DNA of 64,000 nt from Myoxocephalus aenaeus (taxonomy: Eukaryota; Chordata; Actinopteri; Perciformes; Cottidae), in assembly GCA_038501785.1 (NCBI GenBank), contig JBAMJR010000194.1:62001-126000 (forward strand), read 5' to 3'. Below are positions 54,691 through 64,000 of the stretch, one piece after another; within the stretch, counting starts at the first letter, position 1, and every line of letters starts with the position of its first letter. A program made the translations under genes and the position numbers. The notes beneath the pieces were generated by a model that was not told where the DNA came from, made no database searches, and saw only the letters and a program-made list of their open reading frames with translations.

Positions 54691-57600
54691 GCTAGCTTAA
54701 GCTGTTACTGACATTAAAGACAAAGTGAAGGAGCACGAAGAAAGAAAGCATCAGACAGACAGAAGAAAGACTCAGCACGGCCGAAGATACAGCAATGCAA
54801 CACCGCAGAGCGCTACGGTACCTGCTCCACCGCGACATGGACCTTACAGCGAAATGTGATGACCTCCAGAATAAACTGAGGCGGAACAACCTAAGAATCT
54901 TTCAAATTCAAGAAGGAATTGAAGGAAAAGACACCGCGGGATCCGTGAAAGACCTGCTGCAAAAGGTACTCAAACTACCACCAGAAATGGACATTAAGAT
55001 TGAAAGAGCGCACCGCTCATTCGTCTCCAAGCCTAACGATGAAGATCGATAATAGTAAGATTTGTTGATGCAGCAGTGAAAGAAACGATCATACGGCAAG
55101 CATGGAGCCAGGGACAGGTGTTTTTCCAAGACACGCGGATCTTCTTCGACCAAGACTACTCACCAGATCTACAAAAGAGACGGGTGAAAGTCCACGAAGT
55201 TGTCAAGCAGCTTAAAAAGAAGGACATACAAGCGAAATGCCTGTACCCAGCACAACTGAAACTTAAGCTGAGTACGGGAGAGAAGACCTTCACAACACTA
55301 GCTAACGTAGCGACGCTGCTAGCGGAGCTCGGGGTCCAGGTGAGCTGCGGAGAACGGGAGCGCATTGAGGAGCAGATCCATGACGGATGGAGGAGCAACT
55401 CCAAGAAAAAGAGAGACACAGTACTGCCGTCATCAGACTTCAAAGCTCTTCTGCAAGGAGAAAACTAACCAACTACAAGTATAAAGGTAGCTTAACAATC
55501 TGCCAAAGAAATTGAAAAACACTTAACGCTATGTGATTAAATCACACACACATGTCACAAGTTTATATAATATGATATTATATATATATATGATATAAAG
55601 TCCAGACGGATGTTTTGTTTTGATGTTTTATGAGTGGTTCACACTCACCTATGGTCACGAACTCTGGGTCGTGACCGAAAGAACGAGGTCTCGGATACAA
55701 GCGGCCGAAATGAGCTTCCTCCGTAGAGTGGCCGGGCTCAGCCTTAGAGATAGGGTAAGGAGCTCGGACATCAGGAGGGAGCTTGGAGTCGAGTCGCTGC
55801 TCCTTCGTGTCGAAAGGAGTCAGCTGAGGTGGTTCGGGCATCTAGTCAGGATGCCTCCTGGACGCCTCCCATTAGAGGTTTTCCAGGCACGTCCAACTGG
55901 TAGGAGGCCCCGGGGAAGACCGAGGACACGCTGGAGGGATTATATCTCCCGGCTGGCCTTGGAACGCCTCGGGATCCCCCAGGATGAGCTGGAAAGTGTT
56001 GCGGGTGAGAGGGAAGCCTGGGTCGGCCTGCTGAACCTGCTGCCACCGCGACCCGACCCCGGATAAGCGGTCGAAAATGGATGGATGGATGGAGTGGTTC
56101 ACACTCACTTAGACCTTTCTTACAAGCAATTGTAGGTCACACCTCTCTGCCCCAATATCACAGTTAGAGTTCAAACACTGTGTCTGATTGGAAACGTGGA
56201 AGTTCAGTTCTATATTATTTATGTTATTCTCATATTTTCCTTGACAGACATCATCAAGTTTATTTTTTGTTTATTTTTATTTTTATTATTTGTTCTTTTC
56301 TGACATTCATGCCCGGGCAGAAAAGAGACCATGTTATAACAATAGGTAGAGACTATGGCTAACCTGAATTTCATCAGTTACAATATAAAAGTAATTAACA
56401 ACCAAATTAAAAGAAAAAAAATCCTAGGGCAACTAAAACAAATGAAGTATTCGGTAGCTCTAATTCAGGAAACACATTTATCTGAATTAGAACACCTAAA
56501 ACTAAAAAGAGAGTGGGTTGACCAGGTCTATAGTGCATCATGTAAGAAGGGGAAGAAAAGAGGGGTAGCTATCCTGTTTAGTAAATCGGTGGACTATAAT
56601 AATGAGAAAACTTTCCAAGATGTGGAGGGCCGGTACGTAATGGTGATTGGAACTGTTGTGGGCATAAGGATAAATATATATGCCCCAAATGAAGACGGTC
56701 CACGTTTCTTTAAAATAATTGCGGCCCTAGTGGCAGATAAAAGTGAAGGGATTCTACTTAGTTAGATAGACTACCAGCAATAATAAGACCCCAGTCTAGA
56801 ATGTCTAAGGACTTATCAGATATGTTAAAGGAGCTAGGCCTAGTGGATGTCTGGCGACATCTTCACCCTGGGGAGAAAGATTTCACATTCATGTCCCAAG
56901 TACATTGGAGCTATTCGAGGATAGACTATTCCTACATGTCAAAGAGAGACATACAGCGAGTAAAAGAAAGTACAATCGAACCAATTACAATATCCGACCA
57001 TGGCCCTGTCGTTATGAAAATAAATGTAGGTCTTGAGAATCCCTTTAGATACTGGAGGATCAATGTCTCATTGTTGGCAGACACTCAAATCAAGCAAGAA
57101 ATACAATCTGGTCTATCTGAGTACTTTGCCATAAATGTTGATGGTAATGTTTCTCCCTCAATATTATGTGATGCAGGAAAGGCCACAATGAGGGGGGGAA
57201 ATATTTCTATAGGATCTAGAATAAAGAAACAAAGACTCGTGAAACAACAAGAACTGGAACTTGAATTAAAAAGATTAGAGAGAGAACACAAGATACACAG
57301 AAAAGATGATACATTTAAAAAGCTCAAGAAAGTTAGGCTATGGTTGGATGAGACACTCTCATATAAAGCAGAAGGAGCTCTCAGGTATATCAATAGAAAA
57401 TACTACGAAACGGGAAATAAAGCTAGCAGATTGTTGGCTTTTCAACTCCAGAAAGCACAATCTAACTAAATCTAAATTAAAAACCATGAATCTAACCGTC
57501 TGGCGACTGACCCTCAGGTAATATCAGATGCTTTCTCAAAATATTACAAACAATTATATAAGAGTTAAGAACAAGAATTAAAGAAAGAGAAAATAGTGGA

Positions 57601-57705
57601 GTTTTTGAAACCCCTCAAAATGACCAAAATGTCAAATGAGGAAGCAACCAAATTAGTAGAACAAGATGAAATTAAAGAAACCATTGCAAAATTAAAGAAC
57701 AACAA
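54691..57705 (+). mobile_element. L1-like LINE: ORF1 and partial ORF2
   Basis: ORF1 (about 54700-55468) reads YLLHRDMDLTAKCDDLQNKL, LRIFQIQEGIEGKD, MDIKIERAHRSFVSKP, VDAAVKETIIRQAWSQGQVF, DQDYSPDLQKRRVKVHEVVK. This is coiled-coil end, RRM and CTD of an L1 ORF1 protein, with one stop near 55050. ORF2 begins at 56355 (MANLNFISYNIKVINNQIKR, SVALIQETHLSELEH, WSYSRIDYSYMSK, TISDHGPVVMKI), an endonuclease. The GGDFN/GGDWN motif expected near 56760 is missing and stops occur there, so the enzyme is dead. ORF2 ends at about 57705 (LKNNKSG), just where the RT begins, by a join to L2 sequence. Confidence 0.9.
55649..56091 (+). mobile_element. RTE/Rex3-like LINE 3' end with 17-bp target duplication
   Basis: Encodes LWVVTERTRSRIQAAEMSFL, RRVAGLSLRDRVRSSDIRRE, LRWFGHLVRMPPGRLPLEVF, RPRGRPRTRWRDYISRLALE and ends LLPPRPDPG-stop, with a (GGAT)n tail. 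GAGTGGTTCACACTCAC occurs at 55632-55648 and 56092-56108. It is inserted between ORF1 and ORF2 of the L1. The frame is intact over 148 codons, so it is relatively young. Confidence 0.95.
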
Positions 57706-58507
57706 ATCCGGCACATCCTGTCTCAAAGCGATGCAGAAACATTGATCCACGCATTTGTTACTTCAAGACTAGACTACTGTAACTCCTTATTATCAGGCTG
57801 TCCCTTGGGTCTCTCCAGTTGATCCAGAATGCTGCAGCTCGTGTACTAACGAGGACGCGGAAGAGAGATCACATTATTCCTGTACTAGCTGCTCTCCACT
57901 GGCTTCCTGTAAAATCGAGAATCATATTTAAAATCCTTCTCCTCACCTACAAATCCTTAACTGGTGATGCACCATCATATCTTAAGGAGCTTATAGTGCC
58001 ATATTATCCCACTAGAGCGTTACGCTCACTGAATGCAGGGTTACTTGTGGTTCCCAGAGTCTTAAAAAGTAGGTTGGGGGCTAGAGCTTTCAGTTATCGG
58101 CTCCTCTTCTGTGGAATCAGCTTCCACTTTCAGTCCGGGGGGCAGACACAGTCACCTCATTTAAGAGTAGACTTAAGACTTTCCTCTTTGATAGCGCTTA
58201 TACTTACGCTGTTTCAGGCTTATAGTTAGGGCTGGCTCAGGTTTGCCCTGGTCCAGCCCCTAGATATGCTGCTATAGGCTTAGACTGCTGGGGGACATCT
58301 TAGGATACACTGAGCTCCTCTTCTCTTCCTCTTTCGCTCCTCTCCTCTTCTCTTCTTTCTCTCCTTCTGGAGAAATTATTGTCTCTTCAATGCACATTAC
58401 TAACTCTACTTTCTTTTTCCATGGATTCATGGCTGCCTGGAACCGGTCCTGCATGCTGCCATGGCCTTGTATTTGTGATGTTGGGCTATATAAAATGAAC
58501 TGAACTT
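57706..58507 (+). mobile_element. L2/Maui-like LINE copy D, joined to L1
   Basis: Begins at the L2 sequence CGGCACATCCTGTCTCAAAG and reads IQNAAARVLTRTRKRDHIIP, VLAALHWLPVKSRIIFKILL, YPTRALRSLNAGLLVVPRVL. It ends with GATGTTGGGCTATATAAAAT then GAACTGAA. The join with the L1 falls in a shared AAATCCGGC-like string, and both elements are on the plus strand. Confidence 0.9.
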
Positions 58508-59390
58508 TCCAACTTTTATGCTTCGAAAAGACTTTTCAGCCTGGACAGAGTCCAAAAGTGGATTTTGATGTAGAATACATAGATTACATGATTTTCTTCA
58601 GTTAATGTATATCAGAACACCAGAGATACAAGTTTCATTATAATGTAAGAGTACCTGATGCTCTCATCACTTGGGTTCACTGCCTTATGCCGTGTTTACA
58701 CCGGCGAGTGAAACTAGGGTGTTCACACCAAACTCGAAACATCGCGCCGCGAAAGGGGCGTGGCTTATCTCAGTCGCTTGTCTCTGTGAAAGGAGCTTTC
58801 ATTTCCGCTATCGACTATGGAATAAATAACCACTAGTTCTGCTTTATACTTGTTGTGGAAGTCCCAAACATGTCGGAACATGAAACGCCCTCGCGTTTGG
58901 GTTCATAACACCATCCGTAGCCACACACAACTCTGTGAATTTCACTGACTCCTCCAGGAACTGCGTCTGGCTTATCTCCGTAAAACGGATACCGATTCTG
59001 CCATCCACCATGGAAATAACCACTAGTTCTGCTCTACACTTGTTGTGTAAACTCCACATACGTCAGAACATCAAACTCCATGGTGCCTGGGTTCATATTA
59101 TTATCCGTAGTCCCACAACAGCGTCTCAATGACGGCCGCTGCCAGCGCTGGTTCTGGCGGAGCAGCAGCAGTTTCATTCAGGACCGGCAAGACGGCGGTG
59201 GTGACGGGCGGAGCTTCTCAACGCTGATTGGCTGACGCAACTTTGCGTCACGCGATTTCCCCGCTGGAGTTGGGATAATTCAACTCACGCGAATTAAGAT
59301 GTGCAACACAAACAATACAAAACAATACAATGTAAAATGTATGTACAACACAATACAATATATCCATATATACATAGGAGTAGCGCTCTA
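58508..59390. repeat. Non-autonomous element with internal duplication
   Basis: AATAACCACTAGTTCTGCTT then TACTTGTTGTG and CATGTCGGAACATGAAAC (about 58825-58885) is repeated with changes at about 59010-59075. The right end has GCTGACGCAACTTTGCGTCA then CGCGATTTCC. The layout, with a Myb-like fragment just downstream, suggests the remains of a PIF/Harbinger-type element. There is no coding gene. Confidence 0.5.
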
Positions 59391-59397
59391 AGGCTGG

Positions 59398-59600
59398 ATG
59401 GATGAAAAATTGGATGAAAAGTTAATGGAGGAGTTTGGGGTAACAATTGAGGATAAGAGGACTGACAGCAGTACACTAGAGAAGAAGGAGAGGAACTGGG
59501 TCCGGTTAGCTGAATGGCTCTACCGGTATCAAAGAGACGAGGGACAGGGCACAACTGAAAGCCTGTTGGAAAAACCTCAAGGCTAAAGCCAAACCCCATC
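59398..59600 (+). pseudogene. Myb/SANT-like DNA-binding fragment (Harbinger-type?)
   Basis: The 62-codon frame reads LEKKERNWVRLAEWLYRYQR. With a one-base shift at about 59550 it continues as LKACWKNLKAKAK. The spacing of Trp residues and the end LK..WKNLK resemble the Myb/SANT-like proteins of PIF/Harbinger transposons or domesticated relatives. It is short and frameshifted. Confidence 0.5.
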
Positions 59601-59609
59601 CCTCTAACC

Positions 59610-60664
59610 CACATGTGTCAAACTCAAGGCCCGCGGGCCAAATCCGGCCCGCCACGTCATTTTACGTGGCCCGCGACGGCTTCCCGGACCCGTTTTCAGT
59701 GAATCGCGGACCTTTGCATGGGCTTTTATTTTGAAGGGGATTTTTTATGTGCTTTTATTTTGAAGGGGATTTTTTATGCAGCGGAGTGCCAACTATTCAC
59801 ACTCCTCAATAATGCATTCACAACACGCTTTACTTGCGTGAGTTTACACGTTGGACTGTTTGTGATAGTTAAGCTTCATTACCAACTTTTTTATTTCATG
59901 TTTGTCCATGAAAGCACAGAGTCTGTTAAAAAAGGCTGAAGTTATACAATTATTATGTGTGTTATATTACCTTGTGTCCTTAAGATGCACTTTTTGTTTA
60001 TTGAGTGTAAAAGGGATTGTTTAAAACTATATATTTTTTTGGCGTTGGCATATACTGTGATATTATGTACTTTCTCAGGTTCAAACTGCACCATCTCATT
60101 AAATCAATTTGAGAAGTTGAAAATGTTCCTGGCATTGGATCTCAGCTTGTTAAGGGGTCAAGGTGGGTCCTGCAGTCAGACCAGTTCAGAACCAGTGCCC
60201 CAGACCAGTTGAACCACTGACCCAGACCACATGCATGTTCTTATTTGCTCACAATTATTTGTTGGACCAGTTATGTCCTTCTCAACTGTGACAAAAAAGC
60301 TTTGAAGAAAGTTAATATAATAATGTGCGTTTGATCTTTGTCTTTGTTATTTTCTTCTGTTTTAAGTTTGATCTTTTATAATTGTATATTTATTATAATT
60401 TAGTAATGTGGGTTTCTTAACCCTAAATTAAATGGATTTCTGTCATAGTAACAGAGAAATTTGCTTACATATATTTTTTTACGTTTATATAAATGCATGT
60501 ACAATATTTGTACACTTGAATAAGCAATAATCTAATACAAAGACAGTTATTTAACATTATGTTCGGGAGTAGTTACATTTTACAGTGTTACAGTTACAAC
60601 CGGCCCTTTGAGGACGACCATGATGCTGATGCGGCCCGGGGTGAAAATGAGTTTGACACCCCTG
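59610..60664. mobile_element. Non-autonomous hAT element with 8-bp target duplication
   Basis: CACATGTGTCAAACTCA at the left edge is inverted as TGAGTTTGACACCCCTG at the right edge (imperfect terminal repeats). CTCTAACC is duplicated at 59602-59609 and 60665-60672. Subterminal GGCCCGC clusters lie at both ends. The 1,055-bp interior has no complete transposase. Confidence 0.92.
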
Positions 60665-60672
60665 CTCTAACC

Positions 60673-61374
60673 CCATCCAGAGAAGATATGCAGCCATGTT
60701 GTCAATCAAATGGAGATAAACCTCCTCCAGGGGTGGTTTAAATATAACTGCTAATCCAGGTTTAGACTAGGTTTGAAATGACTGGTGCAACAGATTTGAT
60801 TTTAATCTAGATTTAAATGGAAATTAAACAGAGATGCCAAAGGGTTAGATTTACCCAGGATTAATTGTAAACTAAGGTTAAACTAGGTTTAAAGTTTGGT
60901 GCAACTGGATTAAAATACAAACCTGGTTTAGACCTAGTTTAAGAGTTAATCCTTGTTGGTGCAACCCAGCCTAAGTGTCTACCTATCTCGATTAATTTGT
61001 GTTTAAAACACTTATATTACATTTAAAGATGCCTCTCTGTAATTTAAAGATATGCAGAACATGAATTACATTCAAATCAAACCCTTTTTGGCCTGAGCAT
61101 AAAGAGAATCTCAGACACCTCTCCTAATATTAACGTCAATCCCTTTGGTATAAAAATATGTCAAAGTAAAATAAGCAAACCTACATGGGCAGAGAGAGAA
61201 TATTAAATACAGCAGTTTGATCACTTTACAGCAGTTTTCAGCAACAGCAATGTAACGTTGGTTCATGTACGTATCTATGTAGCCAGCCGGTTTAATGAAA
61301 GTATTTCCAAGTTATGCTAATGATTATTTACATGATCTGCATTTCTCGGTCATGATTGATACGTCAGTTTAAAT
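60673..61374. repeat. Internally repetitive non-coding sequence
   Basis: Degenerate repeats of GGTTTAGACTAGGTTT and GGTGCAAC (near 60785, 60898 and 60958). The rest is AT-rich with no exon seen. Confidence 0.5.
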
Positions 61375-61560
61375 GTTGCCGCCGCAAGGAATTGTGGGTT
61401 GGCATTATCTCCTTTCCTTTCGTAAAGGCAGTTCCAGTGTTTCCTCTGCTAAAGGAGTTCGACCAGCTCTTATCATGGCGGCCACTTAGGTAGTTCTGGG
61501 TCATTTCACTCAGTTAGGAAGGTTCCTAAACAAAAAGCACTATTCGACTGCAGCCAAGAG
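61375..61560 (-). repeat. Dispersed repeat (inverted partner of 2385-2620)
   Basis: Reverse complement of the 2385-2620 element with indels: CATTATCTCCTTTCCTTTCG, ATGGCGGCCACTTAGGTA, CACTCAGTTAGGAAGGTTCC. Confidence 0.75.
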
Positions 61561-61879
61561 GACAGGGAAACAGAGGAGACACAGGGACGCTGCTGGACTG
61601 ACTAGCTGAAAACATGATTTATGCAGGTTTTAGTGAAACGTTAGAATCGCTTAGTCATGTTAAGGAGCTTACGGAAATATTAAAACATAACAATTTTTTA
61701 ATCGACTTTGTGGATGAGGAGATAGCACAGTTTACGAGAACATAATATAACTGTTTAGCAGAACTTTAGTTAAATATTTACATTTGCAAAAACATAATTG
61801 AGATAAGCACATGATTTAAATTTAAATTTTTCATTTTATTGCATCAGTTGTTAGATGTTATGTGAGGGAACCGGATGTA

Positions 61880-62400
61880 GACCTTCACTGGTCTACATGT
61901 TGGGCAGGACTCAAGCTCTCTCACAGGACTCAAGCTCTCTCACATGTAGACCTTCACAGGACTCAAGCCCTCTCACAGGACTCAAGCTCTCTCACATGTA
62001 GACCTTCACAGGACTCAAGCCCTCTCACAGGACTCAAGCCCTCTCACATGTAGACCTTCACAGGACTCAAGCCCTCTCACAGGACTCAAGCTCTCTCACA
62101 AGACTCAAGCTCTCTCACAGGACTCAAGCTCTCTCACGTAGACCTTCACTGGACTCAAGGCCTCTCACAGGACTCAAGCTCTCTCACATGTAGACCTTCA
62201 CTGGACTCAAGGCCTCTCACAGGACTCAAGCCCTCTCACATGTAGACCTTCACTGGACTCAAGGCCTCTCACAGGACTCAAGCTCTCTCACAGGTAGACC
62301 TTCACTGGACTCAAGGCCTCTCACATGTATACCTTCACTGGACTCAAGGCCTCTCACAGGACTCAAGCCCTCTCGCATGTAGACCTTCTCTGGTCTACAT
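61880..62400. repeat. Composite minisatellite (19- and 33-bp units)
   Basis: AGGACTCAAGCYCTCTCAC (19 bp), alone or followed by ATGTAGACCTTCAC (14 bp), repeats more than 20 times. The 14-bp part contains the reverse of the last codons and stop of the gene at 62395-63732 (CTCACATGTAG). The array therefore starts at that stop codon and may have grown from it. On the minus strand it forms the 3' UTR of the gene. Confidence 0.92.
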
Positions 62401-63732
62401 GTGAGAGTCGACAGTCTCGCTCCTCTTGCCGATGCTGGCGATGGCTCGGCCCACGGACGAGAAGAACCGGCGGATGCAGCTGCACTTCTTTGGTGGCGCC
62501 ACAAGGTAATCTTTGACGGCATCGGCGATAAACTTCTCGAGTGCCGCTGACTCCACTCTCATGTTGGCCAGCACAAATTCTGCACAGCCCCACTTCTTGA
62601 CCAGATCCTTGAAGATGGTCTTCTCAAGGTTGGCGACGTTAGTGGTGGAGCAATCGAAGTCGATGCCCTCGACCGCGGCCCACGTGCTCTTCATCAGAGG
62701 GTCGATGAGGCTCGCGGGGTCCGTCATACACGTTCTCACCTTGCTCCTCAAATAGATCAGTGAAACCAGCCTATCCAGAATGAGAAAGATGGTATTTTTT
62801 CTCATTTCTTCCTGCGAAGGATCGGCAGGAGTCGCTGAGGGTACCTCCTCCTCGACCACGACACTCGGAACAAAGGTGTTCTCCATCGAGCTGGCAGAAT
62901 CTTCAGAACCTTTGTCCTCAGAGGATGATGTGTCATACCAGAAGCGCAATTTTTTCAGAGGTTTCCAGAAGCTCAATTTTTCCAGAGATTTTGCTTCAAC
63001 CTCTGGTGTTGCAATTGTTTCGGCTATCTCAACGGGACCGACAGAATCCTCTGAACCGTAGTCCTCAGAGGAGGACGTGTCATACCAGAAGCGCTTTGGT
63101 TTGGTCTTTGATGAGACCTCCTCTGGGGTTTTTGGCAAGACCTCCTCTGGGTTTTCTCCCGAGACCTCCTCTGGGGTTTTTGGCAAGACCTCCTCTGGGG
63201 TTTCTGCCGTATGTGCCGACTGAGGGAATTGACCAGACGTTGTTGGTCCATCCGACTCCTCTACATTTTCTCCCTTCGTAGATGACATGAACACTTTCTT
63301 TTTGATCGCCTTGATCATCTTGGAGGCGAGTGCCAGCATCTTGTTCAGTCTGCGGGGGGCAGGGATGTGCTCCTTCGGGGCGTCGGACATGGAGCACTGG
63401 ACGCTGACCGTGACCTCTTCAGAGATCATGTCCCTCAAGGCTTCTGCGCTGCGACTCTGGCCTCGGGCCGTGACGCCCATTGCAGCTTTGAAACTGTCTG
63501 TGACGGTGTTGCCCAGCCTGGACTTGACCAGTTCTTTCGTCACCTCAGCGTCTGTCTCCTCTCGATCCGTCAGGAAGACTGTGGCCAAATGCTGTATTAT
63601 GTTGACAATGAGATCCAGCAGCAGGGCTTTGGTGGTCTCGTCCGGTGTTCCTGTTATTAGGAGTAGCGCCTGATCAGCGGTCAAGCTCCCTAAAAAAGAT
63701 CTGACCAGAGAGCAAAGAGTCTGTGATGTCAT
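62395..63732 (-). CDS. Single-exon 445-aa protein, unknown function
   Basis: Intact frame from ATG at 63732 to TAG. Residues 1-145 are helix-rich and hydrophobic (ALLLDLIVNIIQHLATVFLT, VTKELVKSRLGNTVTDSFK). Residues 175-210 hold four copies of a PEEV motif (TPEEVLPKTPEEVSGENPEE). Residues 213-230 and 262-279 are two copies of RFWYDTSSSED.GSEDS, an acidic Ser cluster of CK2-type sites. Residues 306-435 are a second helical domain, ending in CSCIRRFFSSVG and a basic tail. No signal peptide or transmembrane segment is clear. I do not recognise an enzymatic motif. The gene has a convincing promoter upstream and no intron. It may belong to a fish-specific multi-copy family. Confidence 0.85.
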   Translation of the reverse strand: MTSQTLCSLVRSFLGSLTADQALLLITGTPDETTKALLLDLIVNIIQHLATVFLTDREETDAEVTKELVKSRLGNTVTDSFKAAMGVTARGQSRSAEALRDMISEEVTVSVQCSMSDAPKEHIPAPRRLNKMLALASKMIKAIKKKVFMSSTKGENVEESDGPTTSGQFPQSAHTAETPEEVLPKTPEEVSGENPEEVLPKTPEEVSSKTKPKRFWYDTSSSEDYGSEDSVGPVEIAETIATPEVEAKSLEKLSFWKPLKKLRFWYDTSSSEDKGSEDSASSMENTFVPSVVVEEEVPSATPADPSQEEMRKNTIFLILDRLVSLIYLRSKVRTCMTDPASLIDPLMKSTWAAVEGIDFDCSTTNVANLEKTIFKDLVKKWGCAEFVLANMRVESAALEKFIADAVKDYLVAPPKKCSCIRRFFSSVGRAIASIGKRSETVDSHM

Positions 63733-64000
63733 GGTGAAATATTAATGTTATAATTATTATAATTATTACTATTAATATTATGGTGGATTATCTTGGATTG
63801 CTTGTTTTTTCTTCTGCTGGTCCTGTTTGCAAAAACTCACCGGAAAGAATCTCTCTGCTATATATAAGGTTTCTGGCTGCTCTGATCAGAGGCACCGCTC
63901 TCAAAGGAAAAAAAAGCCCCGTCGTCGTGACGTCACAGATGCCGAACAAACAAAGAGGCGCGCGCAGTTGCGCTGTTGCCGAGTAACAGCGGGCGGGGTC
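63733..64000 (-). promoter_or_regulatory. TATA/CRE promoter of the 445-aa gene
   Basis: On the minus strand a CRE, TGACGTCA (63928-63935, perfect palindrome), lies upstream of CCTTATATATAGCAG (TATA at about 63859-63867). The start codon follows about 127 bp downstream at 63732. The far upstream part is CpG-rich (GGCGCGCGCAGTTGCGCTG). The order CpG, CRE, TATA, ATG is that of a regulated single-exon gene; cAMP/CREB- or ATF-type control is possible. Confidence 0.75.

Noticed and set aside
61880..62400. CRISPR-like array
   Set aside because: Repeats are contiguous 19/33-bp units without unique spacers, in a vertebrate-type genome; it is a minisatellite.

Overview
The window looks like a repeat-dense stretch of a teleost fish genome. 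The transposon mix is typical of fish: L2/Maui-like, L1/Tx1-like, RTE/Rex3-like and Rex1/CR1-like LINEs, a Penelope-like element, hAT and piggyBac-like MITEs, and a solo LTR. There are spliced genes with GT-AG introns and an SRCR-immunoglobulin receptor of a kind seen in fish. No bacterial, organellar, rRNA or CRISPR features were seen. All family names are from memory of protein motifs, not from a search.

Layout. 1-6.6 kb holds LINE fragments and a dispersed direct repeat. 6.6-14.9 kb may be one large old hAT-type element on the minus strand; it has hAT transposase-like exons, two SAMD3-like exons, a MITE and a Rex1/CR1-like LINE inside it. 15-19.6 kb holds another LINE fragment and a Penelope-like element interrupted by an L2 tail.

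20.9-38.2 kb is the centre of the window. It is a 15-exon spliced gene (about 1,460 codons by my exon model) of an uncharacterised fish multi-copy family (DUF6729-type, zinc-ribbon and transposase-like). Its body is present three times in perfect head-to-tail tandem, 21730-27117, 27118-32505 and 32506-37893, with period exactly 5,388 bp and only one base difference that I could find. The promoter and 5' end exist only at the left edge and the true 3' end only at the right edge. Every copy carries the same frameshifts and one nonsense codon, and each internal junction shifts the frame. The array is either a very recent amplification or an assembly artefact.

39.1-41.6 kb is an apparently intact set of exons (SRCR, Ig-like, transmembrane, cytoplasmic tail with an ITIM-like motif) of a membrane receptor whose 5' exons are not identified. 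42-61.5 kb is a nest of transposons. It includes an old inverted duplication (45.36-48.33 kb against 49.74-52.96 kb) whose arms each preserve the empty site for an insertion in the other. The loop of that structure holds an internally deleted copy of the tandem gene, which suggests the gene family is itself mobile. The right end carries a minus-strand single-exon gene of 445 codons with a TATA box and a perfect CRE upstream, followed directly after its stop by a minisatellite.
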